Numbered from the stretch's first letter, positions 34,665 to 44,372 are shown. The stretch: 64,000 bases of DNA from Dyella subtropica (GCF_026283965.1 NZ_JAPDPD010000008.1:142403-206402); one strand, 5' to 3'. Notes: a model not told the origin generated them from the letters alone. Made by a program: numbers and translations.

Positions 34665-36722
34665 TTACGGGGCGATGAGCAACCGCTGCGGTTCCTGCAA
34701 GAAGTTGCCCTGCACGAAATCGACGCCGCAAGCAAACAATAGCGAGGTGCTGGCGGCGTCCTCCACCCATTCGGCGATCGTCAGGCGGTTGATCTCGCGC
34801 GCCTGGCGGCACAGCTCGGCAACCTTCTTCTGGCTCTCTGGTTGCTGTGGCAGGTTGGACATATAGCTACGATCGATCTTCAGATAGTCTGCGTCGATGT
34901 GGTTGAGCAGCTGGAACGAGTTGAGGCCCGAGCCGAATTGCTCCAGCGCGAACTGACCGCCCAGCTGTTTCCAAGTGCGCACGAACTCCTGTGCCGGCCG
35001 CAGCGAGGTCACCACCTTGCTCTCGGTCGTCTCCAGCACCAACCGGCCATGCTTGAGATTGGCCTGCTTCAGTCGTGCACCGAGCCATGGCAGCAGTTGG
35101 TCGTCCAGCAATGAGCCGGCGGTGAGCTTGACGAAGAAGGTGGTCGGCGAGCCGAAGCGTTCGCGTGTGCTGAGCGCCTGGATGGCCTGGTTGAGCACGC
35201 AGCGGTCGATCGCCGGTGTGAGGTTGTACTTTTCGGCGATCGGCATAAAGAAGCCGGGGAGGACCTCACCTTGCGGGCCGTTGAGGCGCAGCAGGATCTC
35301 CGAGAATTCGCCCTCGGCGTCCTGCAGGCTGATGATCTGCTGATGGTAGAGCACGAAATCGTCCTGACTCAGCGCCTGCTTTAACAGGTCCAGCCAGTAA
35401 CGTTCGCGCTCCGCGTCGGCCTTCTCGCGCGCGGAGGGGTCGTGCACTTCACTGCGATTGCCGCCCTGGCTCTGCGCATTGCGCAATGCCTGATTGGCCT
35501 GCTCCAGCAGTAGCTCCGTATTGGCGTTCTTTTCACCCAGCAGGCTGCCGCCGATGCTGGCAGTCACCGTAAGCGAGCGCGAACCGACGTCGAAAATGTC
35601 GTTGGCGATGCTGCGTTGCAGAGCGGCGATCCATTCCTTGATGCCTTCGTCGTTACGCGAATGCAGGATCACGCCCACCGTATGCTCGGCGAGCAGGCCC
35701 GCGGTGTCCTCCAGTCCGAGCAAGGCATGAATGCGAGCAGCAAAAACCGCCAGCAGCTCGTCGGTCTTATTCAGGCCGATACCGGAGACGATGGTCTGCC
35801 AGTTGTCGGGTTCGATCAGCAGTAGCGACTGGCCCTTGGTGCCTTCGGTGGCAGCCGCTACGGCCTGGTCCACGCACTCCAGCATGCGGGCGCGGTTGAG
35901 TAGGCCGGTGACCGGATCGCGCTGCAACTGTTCCTGCATCGCCGGATCCACCTGCTGGCGACGGAACACTATCTGCAGGCAGGGCTCGCCCTCGAAGGTG
36001 GCGTGCGTGAATTCCACCGTGGCTTTGAAGCTGCTGGCATCGGCGCGGCGTGCTTGTAGTTCCATGTGGTTGGCGGATTTCTCACCGCGCGAGAGGCTCT
36101 TCAGCGCTGACTTGAATTCCTCGGCATCGGTCGAGCTGATCATGTCGAGCACGGGCAGGCCAAGCAGATCGTCGAATTCGTGGTAGCCGAAGGTATCCAG
36201 ATAGGCCTGGTTGGCGCGCACGTGCATGCCTTCGTGCACGTAGGCGATGGCATCGGTGGACGAGTCGAGCAGGGCATCGCAGCGGCGCTCCGATTCGCGC
36301 AGCGCGGTTTCGAGGCGGCGCAGCTGGCGCCGCCCATGGAGCGATTCGAATTCGCGCTGGATCACCGACATCAGCTGTTTTGGCTGGGGGCGCAGACCGA
36401 TGCCGCGCACGCCGCTGGCGAACAAATCCGTGACGCTGGCGTTGTCCACCTGGGATACCAGGGCGATCAGTGACAGGTCGCGGTCGTGAGCGTTCAGCAG
36501 GCGGACGACATCCGGCAAGCCAACCGAGCCGATCGATGGGTCGTACAGCACGATGTCCGGACCCAGTTCGTCGAGTGCGGCCTGCACCTGATCGGGGCTG
36601 GTGGCGCGCGCAGGTCGCACGGCAATGCCGTTGTTGCGCAGCAGGCTGATGATTTGTTCCGCATCCTCGACCGATTTCTCGATGAAAAGGAGCTTGATGA
36701 CCAGGTTTGTCTTCATTGGCAT
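34665..36722 (-). CDS. fimX: FimX-type c-di-GMP effector (REC-like, PAS, degenerate GGDEF and EAL)
   Basis: 685-aa protein with the FimX layout: N-terminal receiver-like domain (about 5-120), PAS (145-255), GGDEF (265-405) and EAL (440-680). Catalysis looks lost in both output domains: the GGDEF site reads LLAEHTVG, the EAL motif is EIL, and the two metal-binding Asp of DDFG are replaced (ALEQFGSG). FimX in Pseudomonas and Xanthomonas binds c-di-GMP with such an EAL domain and controls type IV pilus assembly through PilZ and PilB. This is very likely the orthologue. No pil genes are adjacent. An ATG at 36716 is an alternative start. Confidence 0.88.
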   Translation of the reverse strand: MPMKTNLVIKLLFIEKSVEDAEQIISLLRNNGIAVRPARATSPDQVQAALDELGPDIVLYDPSIGSVGLPDVVRLLNAHDRDLSLIALVSQVDNASVTDLFASGVRGIGLRPQPKQLMSVIQREFESLHGRRQLRRLETALRESERRCDALLDSSTDAIAYVHEGMHVRANQAYLDTFGYHEFDDLLGLPVLDMISSTDAEEFKSALKSLSRGEKSANHMELQARRADASSFKATVEFTHATFEGEPCLQIVFRRQQVDPAMQEQLQRDPVTGLLNRARMLECVDQAVAAATEGTKGQSLLLIEPDNWQTIVSGIGLNKTDELLAVFAARIHALLGLEDTAGLLAEHTVGVILHSRNDEGIKEWIAALQRSIANDIFDVGSRSLTVTASIGGSLLGEKNANTELLLEQANQALRNAQSQGGNRSEVHDPSAREKADAERERYWLDLLKQALSQDDFVLYHQQIISLQDAEGEFSEILLRLNGPQGEVLPGFFMPIAEKYNLTPAIDRCVLNQAIQALSTRERFGSPTTFFVKLTAGSLLDDQLLPWLGARLKQANLKHGRLVLETTESKVVTSLRPAQEFVRTWKQLGGQFALEQFGSGLNSFQLLNHIDADYLKIDRSYMSNLPQQPESQKKVAELCRQAREINRLTIAEWVEDAASTSLLFACGVDFVQGNFLQEPQRLLIAP

Positions 36723-36865
36723 GCTGCGCTTTCCGTGTTCGCCCCCAAACAGGCGGCACCTAATCCCAGGCATGCGTGGAACCGGCGCCGCCCATGGGTT
36801 TTAACGGATTCTAGGGACAACCGCCAGCGAAAAAATCCCTGGGGTGACGCGCAGCTCACCCGGGC

Positions 36866-37876
36866 TCATAGCGGACGCTTCGAAGCATCGCCACCTACTT
36901 CGCGGACCAGCTTGGGCACTAGGTAGCCGGGCAGGCGGCGGCGGAGAGCGTCGAGCAGCTCCAGTGCGCGTTCGTCGCTCACCTCGAAGTGCGCCGCGCC
37001 CTGCACGCGATCGAGCTGGTGCAGGTAGTACGGCAGCACGCCTGCAGCGAACAGGCGCTCGGACAGCGCCTCCAAGGTCTCGGCATCGTCATTGATCCCG
37101 CGCAGGAGTACCGCCTGGTTGAGCACGGTGGTGCCGGTTTCGCGCAAGCGGGTGCAGGCGGCGTCCACCTTGGCGTCGAACTCGTTCGCGTGATTGGCGT
37201 GCAGCACGACCACCTTCTGCAGTGGCAGTCGGGTCAGCCAGTTCTGGAAGGCTTCATCGATGCGCTCCGGCAGCACCACCGGCAGGCGGGTGTGGATGCG
37301 CAGGCGCGTCACGTGCGGGATCGCCGCAAGTCCCTGGCTCAACTCTTCCAGCTTGGCGGTCGCCAGGGCGAGAGGGTCGCCGCCAGAAAGGATCAGCTCG
37401 CTGATGGACGCGTCCTGGCGCACATGCTCCAGCGCCTTGCGCCACTGGCCAGCCGCGGCCATCTCCTCGCCATACGGAAAATGGCGGCGAAAGCAGTAGC
37501 GGCAGTTCACGGCGCAACTACCGCTGGCGATCAGCAGGGCGCGGCCCTGGTATTTGTGCAGTACGCCCTGGGCCGTACGCGCAGCCATGTCGCCGACGGC
37601 GTCCGTGCCGAAGCCCGTTACCTGGTCTAGTTCGGCCAGTTGAGGGAGCACCTGCAGCAGCAGCGGGTCCTGTGGATCGCCGACCCGCATGCGATCTACG
37701 AAGCCGCGCGGCACGCGCAGCGCGAAGCCGGCGTCATCAGGCGGCAGGCGGTCGGCCAGGTGGCCGAGGCCTACTGTTTCAAGCAATTCGCGAGGATCGG
37801 TAACGGCCGAGCGCCAAAGCTCGCGCCAGTCGGCTCCTGGCGGTGATAGGCGGGCAGCGGGGCTTGCGGTTATCAT
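36866..37876 (-). CDS. epmB: EF-P beta-lysylation protein EpmB (lysine 2,3-aminomutase-like)
   Basis: Radical-SAM, PLP-containing lysine 2,3-aminomutase homologue, 336 aa, converting alpha- to beta-lysine used to modify EF-P. The [4Fe-4S] motif [13 protein letters not shown] is intact; [11 protein letters not shown] and the Lys region near the C-terminus ([14 protein letters not shown]) match the family. It is divergent from efp with 85 bp between, the usual association. The partner ligase EpmA is not in this window. Confidence 0.94.
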   Translation of the reverse strand: MITASPAARLSPPGADWRELWRSAVTDPRELLETVGLGHLADRLPPDDAGFALRVPRGFVDRMRVGDPQDPLLLQVLPQLAELDQVTGFGTDAVGDMAARTAQGVLHKYQGRALLIASGSCAVNCRYCFRRHFPYGEEMAAAGQWRKALEHVRQDASISELILSGGDPLALATAKLEELSQGLAAIPHVTRLRIHTRLPVVLPERIDEAFQNWLTRLPLQKVVVLHANHANEFDAKVDAACTRLRETGTTVLNQAVLLRGINDDAETLEALSERLFAAGVLPYYLHQLDRVQGAAHFEVSDERALELLDALRRRLPGYLVPKLVREVGGDASKRPL

Positions 37877-37961
37877 ATTGGGTCTTGAGTCGGGCCAAGA
37901 GCCCGGGCAAACACCTATTCTAGCCGCCCGCCGGCGGCGTCACATCTGGAGCACAAAGCGC

Positions 37962-38531
37962 ATGGCCACCGCCGGTCTGAACGACGTCAAGAAGGGTATG
38001 AAGATCCTTCACAACAATGATCCTTGGGTCATCACCGAGGCGGAGTTCATCAAGCCTGGTAAAGGGCAGGCATTCACCCGTATCTTCATCCGCAACCTGA
38101 AGAACGGGCGCACCACCGAGCAAACCATGAAGTCGAGCGACTCGTTCGAGATCGCCGACGTGGTCGACACGGATATGCAGTATCTGTATTCCGATGGTGA
38201 GTTCTGGCACTTCATGCAGCAGGAAAGCTTCGAGCAGCATCAGGCCGGCAAGGTCGGCATGGGCGATGCCGCCAAGTGGCTGAAGGGTGAAGAGGAGTGC
38301 GTGGTGACGCTGTTCAACGGCGAGATCATCGCCGTGCAGCCGCCGAACTTCGTCGAGCTGAAGATCACCGAGACCGACCCGGGCGTGCGCGGCGACACCT
38401 CTGGTGGCGGCGGCAAGCCGGCCACGCTGGAAACCGGTGCGGTGGTGCGCGTGCCGCTGTTCGTCGCCAATGAAGAAATGATCAAGGTCGACACCCGTAC
38501 GGGTGAATACGTCAGCCGCGTCGGCAAGTAA
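37962..38531 (+). CDS. efp: elongation factor P
   Basis: EF-P, 189 aa, which relieves ribosome stalling at polyproline. The modified lysine lies in the KPGKGQAF loop of domain I, consistent with beta-lysylation by EpmA/EpmB. OB domains II and III follow ([43 protein letters not shown]). GGAG lies 10 nt upstream of ATG 37962. Confidence 0.97.
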   Translation: MATAGLNDVKKGMKILHNNDPWVITEAEFIKPGKGQAFTRIFIRNLKNGRTTEQTMKSSDSFEIADVVDTDMQYLYSDGEFWHFMQQESFEQHQAGKVGMGDAAKWLKGEEECVVTLFNGEIIAVQPPNFVELKITETDPGVRGDTSGGGGKPATLETGAVVRVPLFVANEEMIKVDTRTGEYVSRVGK

Positions 38532-38548
38532 GGCGCAGGCAGGATCGA

Positions 38549-38586
38549 ACGGCACGGCGGCCTTCTGGGCGCCGTGCCGTTTTCTT
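38549..38586 (+). terminator. intrinsic terminator after efp
   Basis: ACGGCACGGCG pairs with CGCCGTGCCGT around a 10-nt loop, followed by TTTTCTTT. Confidence 0.85.
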
Positions 38587-38729
38587 TATCAGCCATGAGA
38601 AATGCCGTCTCAGACGAATACTCGAGATGCGGGCAAGCGAACTGCCAGCACCATGCTCAAGTACGATGAGAAGCCGTACGGCATCGATATGTTCCGCACT
38701 TTCTGGTATCCCGATACAGCGAGGTAGCA

Positions 38730-40082
38730 ATGAGCTCCGGTAGCACCGACATTGACCTTCTCATCGAAGCGCGCTGGGTCGTCCCCGTGGAGCCGCATGG
38801 CGTGGTCCTCGACCACCATGCCGTGGCGGTGGACAAGGGCGCCATCGTCGCATTGATGCCGACCGCCCAGGCACGCGCCATGTACGCGCCGCGCGAGCGC
38901 GTGGAACTCGGCGAACACGTGCTGATACCGGGTCTGATCAATAGCCACACGCACAACCCCATGACGCTGCTGCGCGGCCTTGCCGACGACCTGCCGCTGA
39001 TGGTGTGGTTGCAGCAACACATCTGGCCGGCCGAGGCCAAAGTGATCGGGCCCGAGTTCGTGCGCGACGGTGTGGAGCTGGCTGTGGCCGAGATGTTGCG
39101 CGGTGGTACCACCTGCGCCAACGAAAACTACTTCTTCCCGGACGTGATCGGCGCTACCTATCGGCGTCTGGGTTTCCGCGCCGTGGTCGGTCTGCCGGTG
39201 ATCGAATTTCCCACTGCCTGGGCCAAGAGCCAGGACGAGTACTTCGAGCGCGCCACGGAAGTGCACGACAGCTTCCTGGGCGATACGCTGATCAGCACGG
39301 CTTTCGCGCCGCACGCGCCGTACACGGTGTCGGACCAGAGCTTCGAGCGCATTCGTGTGCTGGCCGACCAACTCGACATTCCTGTGCATCTGCATACGCA
39401 CGAGACCGCGCACGAGGTCGAGGAAGAAAAGAAGAAGAGCGGCCTGCGTCCGTTCCAGCGGTTGCAGAAGCTGGGTCTGATCAACGACCGTCTGATCGCT
39501 GTGCACATGACGCAGATGACCGATGGCGAAATCGCCGCCTGTGCCGAGGCTGGCGTATCGGTGGTGCACTGCCCCGAATCCAACCTCAAGCTGGCTTCCG
39601 GCTTCAGTCCCGTCGAGAAGCTGCGCAAAGCCGGCGTGAATGTGGCCATCGGTACGGATGGCTGCGCCTCCAACAACGACCTCGACATGTTTGGCGAAAT
39701 GCGCACCGCTGCGATGCTGGCGAAAGCCGTGGCCAATGACGCCGCCGCTTTCGATGCTGCCTATACCTTGCGCGCCGCCACGCTCAACGGCGCACGCGCC
39801 TTGGGGCTCGAAGCGCAGATCGGTTCGATCGAGGTCGGCAAGCAGGCCGACCTTGCAGCCGTGCGTCTGTCTGATCTGGAAACGCAGCCGCTATTCCACG
39901 TCGCCTCGCAACTGGTGTACGCCACCGGCCGTCATCAGGTGACCGATGTTTGGATCGCGGGTGCGCGCAAACTCGCAGGGCGCGTGCTGGTTGGTATGGA
40001 TACCCATGCCATCCTTGCTCGCACGCATGCCTGGCGCGAACGGATCGCGGCCATCGATGCCGTTGCTCCGGAGGTGGCATGA
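38730..40082 (+). CDS. mtaD: 5-methylthioadenosine/S-adenosylhomocysteine deaminase-type amidohydrolase
   Basis: Metal-dependent amidohydrolase of the TRZ/ATZ group, 450 aa. Metal ligands appear in INSHTHNPMTLLRG (HxH), HLHTHETAHEVEEE, the VSVVHCPESNLKLASG segment and GTDGCASNNDLDM (Asp). It should deaminate methylthioadenosine to methylthioinosine. The order mtaD-ubiG-phosphatase is the same as in Pseudomonas aeruginosa, where MtaD was characterised, which supports the name. Its stop overlaps the next start (ATGA). Confidence 0.88.
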   Translation: MSSGSTDIDLLIEARWVVPVEPHGVVLDHHAVAVDKGAIVALMPTAQARAMYAPRERVELGEHVLIPGLINSHTHNPMTLLRGLADDLPLMVWLQQHIWPAEAKVIGPEFVRDGVELAVAEMLRGGTTCANENYFFPDVIGATYRRLGFRAVVGLPVIEFPTAWAKSQDEYFERATEVHDSFLGDTLISTAFAPHAPYTVSDQSFERIRVLADQLDIPVHLHTHETAHEVEEEKKKSGLRPFQRLQKLGLINDRLIAVHMTQMTDGEIAACAEAGVSVVHCPESNLKLASGFSPVEKLRKAGVNVAIGTDGCASNNDLDMFGEMRTAAMLAKAVANDAAAFDAAYTLRAATLNGARALGLEAQIGSIEVGKQADLAAVRLSDLETQPLFHVASQLVYATGRHQVTDVWIAGARKLAGRVLVGMDTHAILARTHAWRERIAAIDAVAPEVA

Positions 40083-40333
40083 ACCGTTATCTCGTTCTGG
40101 TCATGCGCCGTCCGCACTACGATCCGGCCATGGTGCAGCCTCACAAGGATTTTCTTGAAGGCCTGCGTGCCGGCGGAAAGATCGAGTTGTCTGGACCCTT
40201 CAGCGACAAGTCCGGCGGCGCCTATCTGCTGTTCGCCGAGAGCTTCGCTGAAGCGCTGACTATCGCGCATAGCGATCCGACGCATATCAGCGGCGGCTGG
40301 GATATCACGGTGTACGAATGGCAGGCGCGTTAA
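40079..40333 (+). CDS. YciI-family protein
   Basis: Small YciI-like (YCII-domain) protein, 84 aa, ferredoxin-like fold. It has YDPAMVQPHKDFLEGLRAGGKIELSGPF, with a His-Asp pair thought to be active-site residues in the family, and GGAYLLFAESFAEA. It is translationally coupled to mtaD by a 4-bp overlap and sits between mtaD and ubiG. Function unknown. Confidence 0.88.
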   Translation: MNRYLVLVMRRPHYDPAMVQPHKDFLEGLRAGGKIELSGPFSDKSGGAYLLFAESFAEALTIAHSDPTHISGGWDITVYEWQAR

Positions 40334-40373
40334 GCTACGCACCTGATCGAAGCGCCATGCGCAAGAGGAACTC

Positions 40374-41084
40374 ATGATGCAGGCTGCAGGCAACGTAAGC
40401 CCCGATGAAATCGCCCGCTTCGGCAAGCTGGCTTCGCGCTGGTGGGACCCGGATGGCGAGTCGCGTCCGCTGCACGATCTGAATCCGATACGCACCGGTT
40501 ATGTGGCTGCGCGCGTCGATTTGCGTAACGCCAAAGTGGCCGATGTGGGCTGCGGAGGCGGCCTGCTCAGCGAGGCGCTGGCACGCGCGGGTGCACAGGT
40601 CACCGGTATCGACCTCGGCGACAAAGTCATCGATGTGGCGCGTTTGCACCTGCACGAATCGAACCTGCAGATCGACTATCGCGTGCAATCGTCCGCAGGC
40701 CTGGCCGCGGACGAGCCGGCGAGCTTCGACGCCGTGTGCTGCATGGAGCTGATCGAGCACGTACCGGACCCCACTGCGCTGGTGGCGGATCTCGCCACCA
40801 TGGTGAAGCCGGGTGGTCTGGTCTTCATGTCCACTATCAACCGCACACCGGCGGCATTTGGCGCGGCCATTCTGGGCGCCGAATACATCACACGCATGCT
40901 GCCGCGCGGTACGCACCACTATGCACAGTTCCTTAAACCGTCGGAGCTGGGGCGCCTGCTGCGCCATGCTGGCCTCGAGTTGGAAGATGTCACTGGCCTC
41001 GGCTACAACCCGATGAGCCGCAAGGCGTGGCTCAGCCGCTTTACAGCGATCAACTACGTGCTGTGCGCGCGCAAACCGGCATGA
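40374..41084 (+). CDS. ubiG: ubiquinone biosynthesis O-methyltransferase UbiG
   Basis: SAM-dependent O-methyltransferase, 236 aa, performing both O-methylations of ubiquinone. N-terminal FGKLASRWWDPDGESRPLHDLNPIR is diagnostic; motif I is VADVGCGGGLLSEALA, and the PRGTHHYAQFLKPSEL segment is typical. AGGA precedes two adjacent ATGs (40374, 40377). Overlaps the next gene by 4 bp. Confidence 0.96.
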   Translation: MMQAAGNVSPDEIARFGKLASRWWDPDGESRPLHDLNPIRTGYVAARVDLRNAKVADVGCGGGLLSEALARAGAQVTGIDLGDKVIDVARLHLHESNLQIDYRVQSSAGLAADEPASFDAVCCMELIEHVPDPTALVADLATMVKPGGLVFMSTINRTPAAFGAAILGAEYITRMLPRGTHHYAQFLKPSELGRLLRHAGLELEDVTGLGYNPMSRKAWLSRFTAINYVLCARKPA

Positions 41085-41761
41085 AGCACCTACCCGAAAA
41101 CATCCAAGGCGTATTGTTCGACCTGGACGGTACCCTGCTCGACAGCGCCGCCGATCTCTACGCCGCCCTGGTGACGCTGTGCGAAGAAGAGGGTGCGCCC
41201 AAGCCCGCCTACGCGCCGGTGCGCGAGGTGGTCTCGCGGGGCTCGCGTGCCATCCTGCAGTGTGGTTTTCCCGATCACGACGAACCGGCGCGGCTCGCCC
41301 TGGTGCCGCGTTACCTGGAGCTTTACCAGGACGTGATGGCGCATCAAACGCGCGCCTTCGACGGTGTCGACGATTTGCTGGCGCTGATCGAAGCGCGAGG
41401 TATGCGCTGGGGCATCGTCACCAACAAACCCGCTTTCCTCACCGATGAATTGGTGCAACAGATCGGCTGGGCGGAGCGCGCCAGCGCTGTGGTTTCCGGC
41501 GACACCCTGCCGGTGAAGAAGCCCGATCCCGCGCCGGTGCTGCTTGCTTGCGAGCAAGCCGGTCTGGAGCCGTCGCGTTGCCTGTTCGTGGGCGACGACC
41601 GTCGCGACGTACAAGCCGGTGCGGCGGCGGGCCTCTACACGGTGGCAGCGAGCTGGGGTTACCTCGATGGCGGCGATCCGCATCAGTGGCATGCCGATCT
41701 GGTGCTGGACGACCCGGCCCAACTCACCGCATTGCTGCAGCGTGGACCGGTGTTGGCATGA
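41081..41761 (+). CDS. HAD-family phosphatase, MupP- or Gph-type
   Basis: HAD-IA hydrolase, 226 aa. Nucleophile motif FDLDGTLLDSAADL, Thr motif GIVTNKPAF, Lys in PVKKPDPAPVL and acidic motif FVGDDRRDVQAG are all intact. Similar enzymes are annotated phosphoglycolate phosphatase, but in Pseudomonas the gene directly after ubiG encodes MupP, the N-acetylmuramate-6-phosphate phosphatase of cell-wall recycling. The 4-bp overlap with ubiG here matches that arrangement, so MupP is the better guess. Overlaps the next gene by 4 bp. Confidence 0.85.
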   Translation: MKHLPENIQGVLFDLDGTLLDSAADLYAALVTLCEEEGAPKPAYAPVREVVSRGSRAILQCGFPDHDEPARLALVPRYLELYQDVMAHQTRAFDGVDDLLALIEARGMRWGIVTNKPAFLTDELVQQIGWAERASAVVSGDTLPVKKPDPAPVLLACEQAGLEPSRCLFVGDDRRDVQAGAAAGLYTVAASWGYLDGGDPHQWHADLVLDDPAQLTALLQRGPVLA

Positions 41762-42612
41762 GTCATGTGGAAGGCCCGAGTGGGGCGCTGCAGAGCTACG
41801 TCGATAAGTGGCTTGCCGTGCAGCCCCGCCAGCGTATTGCGCTGGTGTTTGTCGATGCGAAGCGCTACCCGAGTCATATCGCCCTTGCGGCGCTGGAGCA
41901 AGAATGGCTGTCCGCCGCCTACGGCATCCAGGAGCCGCAAGTGGCGGCAGCCAAACTGAATTGGTGGGCGGAAGAGCTTTCCGGTGCGGCTGCCAGCGGT
42001 GGCCGACATCCGTTGACTCAAGTGCTGTTCGACGACGACCACGCTCATGCCTTGCCGAGCGAGCGCTGGCTGGCGCCGGTACTGGCGGCGATGGCGCAGC
42101 TGGAAGAGGGCACCGCGGCCGACTTTGCCTCGCAGGTGGCCGCAGCCAGTGAGTTGCACGGCGCACTGGCCGCGCTGGAAACCGCCTGGTGGTATGGCGA
42201 TGGAGCGTCAAGCGAGCGAGCGGGCCGGGTCGCTACGCTCTCGCATTTGCTCTACGCGCTGTTGCGGCTGGAACAGGATGCCGAGCGCGATCGTCTTCCC
42301 TTGCCGATGGCGCGCATGGCGCGCTTCGGCCTTAGTCGTGGTGACCTGCGCAAGCCGGGCGTGGCGCGTGAACAGGCCATTCGCGCCCAGCTGGAAGACT
42401 TGCTGGCTGCATGGCGCGAGTCGGAGCAGATGACGGGACCGCTCAGCGTATTCCGCGAGTTGGAATCGCAAGGCAGCCGGGGCCTGGTAAAGCGTGCCAG
42501 CAAGGCTGGCGATCCGTTGGCGGTCCTCCGCGAGGGGCAGGCTGAAAGCGGCCTCGGGGTTGCCTGGCAGGCTTGGCGTGCCGCTCGCGCGTGGCGGCAG
42601 CTGGCCGGCTGA
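41758..42612 (+). CDS. squalene/phytoene synthase-like protein, probably with incomplete active site
   Basis: 284-aa all-helical protein with the shape of the squalene/phytoene synthase family. KLNWWAEELSG..HPLTQVL and LEQDAERDRLPLPMARMARFGLSRGDL align by eye with the family; the latter keeps the second Asp-rich motif (D-x3-D). The first DDxxD motif is not seen near the N-terminus, so prenyl-diphosphate condensation is doubtful, as in NDUFAF6-like members. It is the last gene of the mtaD-ubiG operon, joined by a 4-bp overlap. Function unknown. Confidence 0.7.
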   Translation: MSHVEGPSGALQSYVDKWLAVQPRQRIALVFVDAKRYPSHIALAALEQEWLSAAYGIQEPQVAAAKLNWWAEELSGAAASGGRHPLTQVLFDDDHAHALPSERWLAPVLAAMAQLEEGTAADFASQVAAASELHGALAALETAWWYGDGASSERAGRVATLSHLLYALLRLEQDAERDRLPLPMARMARFGLSRGDLRKPGVAREQAIRAQLEDLLAAWRESEQMTGPLSVFRELESQGSRGLVKRASKAGDPLAVLREGQAESGLGVAWQAWRAARAWRQLAG

Positions 42613-42724
42613 TCCCAGCGCGGACGCAGCGTTTCCTTCGCGCCACTATTGCGACGTGGGGGCCTTGCCCCAAGATTAGGAGCCTCGCAGCGGTATAGCC
42701 GCCCGTAAGTTATAGGATTCACCC

Positions 42725-43675
42725 ATGTACACCCAGGAAAACACTGCTCGCCTCCTGCCCGACGTCGCCGTTCACGCGCAGCCGCATCTGGCTGGCGCGC
42801 TCGACTGGGTCGGCATGGATGGCATTGAGGTGCCGGTGCGTTTTGACGCTGGCGATGGTGACGTGCAGCGCGCCAGTGCGCGGGTCGGCGCCTTCGTCAA
42901 TTTGAATCGCCCGGACAAGCGCGGCATCCATATGTCGCGGTTGTATCTCCAGGTGGAGCAGGCGCTCAGCACGCGGACATTGAGTGCCGAATCGCTGCAC
43001 GAGCTATTGCGCGGCTTTCTCGATTCGCACAAAGACCTGTCCGACCGCGCTTGCCTCAGCATCCGCTTCGACCATCTGGTGCGCCGCCCGGCGTTACGCA
43101 GCAGCAATAGCGGCTGGCGTGCCTATCCTATTTGCATCGAAGCCAGTCTGATCGGAGACGAATTTCTGTTGGAATTCGGCACCGAGGTGGTCTATTCCTC
43201 CACCTGTCCGGCATCGGCAGCGTTGTCGCGCCAGTTGATCCAAGATCAGTTCGCCAAGGACTTCGATGCAGGCAAGCCGATCGATCATGCGGCTGTGTTT
43301 GCCTGGCTCGGTACCGAGCGCGGCATCGTGGCCACGCCACATGCCCAGCGCAGCGTTGCGCGCCTGCGCGTGCGTACTGCCAAGGGGGCCGGCTTCGACC
43401 TGATCGAGCTGATCGATCGTGTCGAGCATGCCTTGGGTACGCCGGTGCAGACCGCGGTCAAGCGCGAAGACGAACAGGCTTTTGCACTCGCCAACGGTAG
43501 CAATCTGATGTTCTGCGAAGACGCCGCGCGTCGCATCCAGAAAGCACTCGACAAGGATGAGCGTCTGAGCGATTTCCATATTCGAGTGGAACATCAGGAA
43601 AGCCTGCATCCGCATGACGCGGTGGCTTACGCCAGCAAGGGCGTGGCCGGCGGCTACGGTGACAAGCGCTGCTGA
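42725..43675 (+). CDS. folE2: GTP cyclohydrolase I, FolE2 type
   Basis: Type IB GTP cyclohydrolase (COG1469), 316 aa, first step of tetrahydrofolate synthesis from GTP. Family marks include NLNRPDKRGIHMSRL, the catalytic Cys in SSTCPASAALSRQL, Glu and His residues in NGSNLMFCEDAARR and HIRVEHQESLHPHDA. FolE2 can use metals other than zinc and is often zinc-starvation induced; no convincing Zur box is seen. AGGA lies 7 nt before the ATG. Confidence 0.93.
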   Translation: MYTQENTARLLPDVAVHAQPHLAGALDWVGMDGIEVPVRFDAGDGDVQRASARVGAFVNLNRPDKRGIHMSRLYLQVEQALSTRTLSAESLHELLRGFLDSHKDLSDRACLSIRFDHLVRRPALRSSNSGWRAYPICIEASLIGDEFLLEFGTEVVYSSTCPASAALSRQLIQDQFAKDFDAGKPIDHAAVFAWLGTERGIVATPHAQRSVARLRVRTAKGAGFDLIELIDRVEHALGTPVQTAVKREDEQAFALANGSNLMFCEDAARRIQKALDKDERLSDFHIRVEHQESLHPHDAVAYASKGVAGGYGDKRC

Positions 43676-43736
43676 TCGAAACCCTTCGCACACGCATCGC
43701 CTGTTAGCATGCGGCTCCTGTTCCGAGGAGCCGCCC

Positions 43737-44180
43737 ATGCGCTCGTCCAAACTTCTGTGTGTCGCCGCAGCCGTACTCGCGTTGTCGGGTTGCGGGTTGT
43801 GGCCGCATGGCAAAACTTCTTCCAACGATGCCCCTGCATCGCAGGCGCTGGTGCGCTCCCTGGCAGGCATCGTGGTTTACGCGCTGCACCAGCCGGTACC
43901 CGCCGATGCGGTGCTCGAGGTGAGCCTGATCGATGTCAGCCGGCAGGACGCGCCTGCCCGCGTCATCACGAAGGAACGCGTGTCGCCGGTCGGTGCTTCG
44001 CCGGTGGATTTTCAGCTGGTTTACGATCCGGCGGACCTCGCTCAAGGCGTTGATTTCGCCGTATCAGCGCGCCTGCAACAAGGTGACCACCTGCTGGCCA
44101 TCAACGACGAACGCATCAGCGTGTTGGGCCGCTCGGGTGAGCAGGGGCCCGTGCGTGTTGCACTGAAAGCCGTTCCCTGA
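43737..44180 (+). CDS. YbaY-family lipoprotein
   Basis: Lipoprotein of 147 aa with a lipobox ALSGC (Cys19). The mature part matches the YbaY (type III secretion pilotin-like) family: GIVVYALHQPVPADAVLEVSLIDVS, then FQLVYDP and SARLQQGDHLLAINDERISVL. These proteins are periplasmic-facing, of unclear function. GAGGAG lies 7 nt before the ATG. Confidence 0.85.
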   Translation: MRSSKLLCVAAAVLALSGCGLWPHGKTSSNDAPASQALVRSLAGIVVYALHQPVPADAVLEVSLIDVSRQDAPARVITKERVSPVGASPVDFQLVYDPADLAQGVDFAVSARLQQGDHLLAINDERISVLGRSGEQGPVRVALKAVP

Positions 44181-44190
44181 GATTACGCCT

Positions 44191-44361
44191 GTAGGAGCAC
44201 ACCCCGTGTGCGCGAGCCCTGCGGTAGCAGGGCCGTTGCTGCAAAGAGCGCGGCGCTGGCGGGCCGCTTCACTCGGGCCATCCATGGCCCTCGCCCTTCG
44301 GCGGCTTCGCCGTGCAAACCGGCAGTCCTGCCGGTTTGTCGCCCACAGGGTGGGCTCCTAC
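44191..44361. repeat. REP-type palindromic element, copy 3 (composite)
   Basis: Outer arms GTAGGAGCACACCCCGTGTG and CCCACAGGGTGGGCTCCTAC are near complements. The 130 bp between them contain further palindromes, for example AACCGGCAG-TC-CTGCCGGTT. It lies between convergent genes. Confidence 0.75.
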
Positions 44362-44372
44362 ATGAGCGTGCG

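Noticed and set aside
42690..42724. Possible Zur box before folE2 (GTTATAGGATTC)
   Set aside because: Only half of the Zur palindrome is visible, and the same bases contain the ribosome-binding site.
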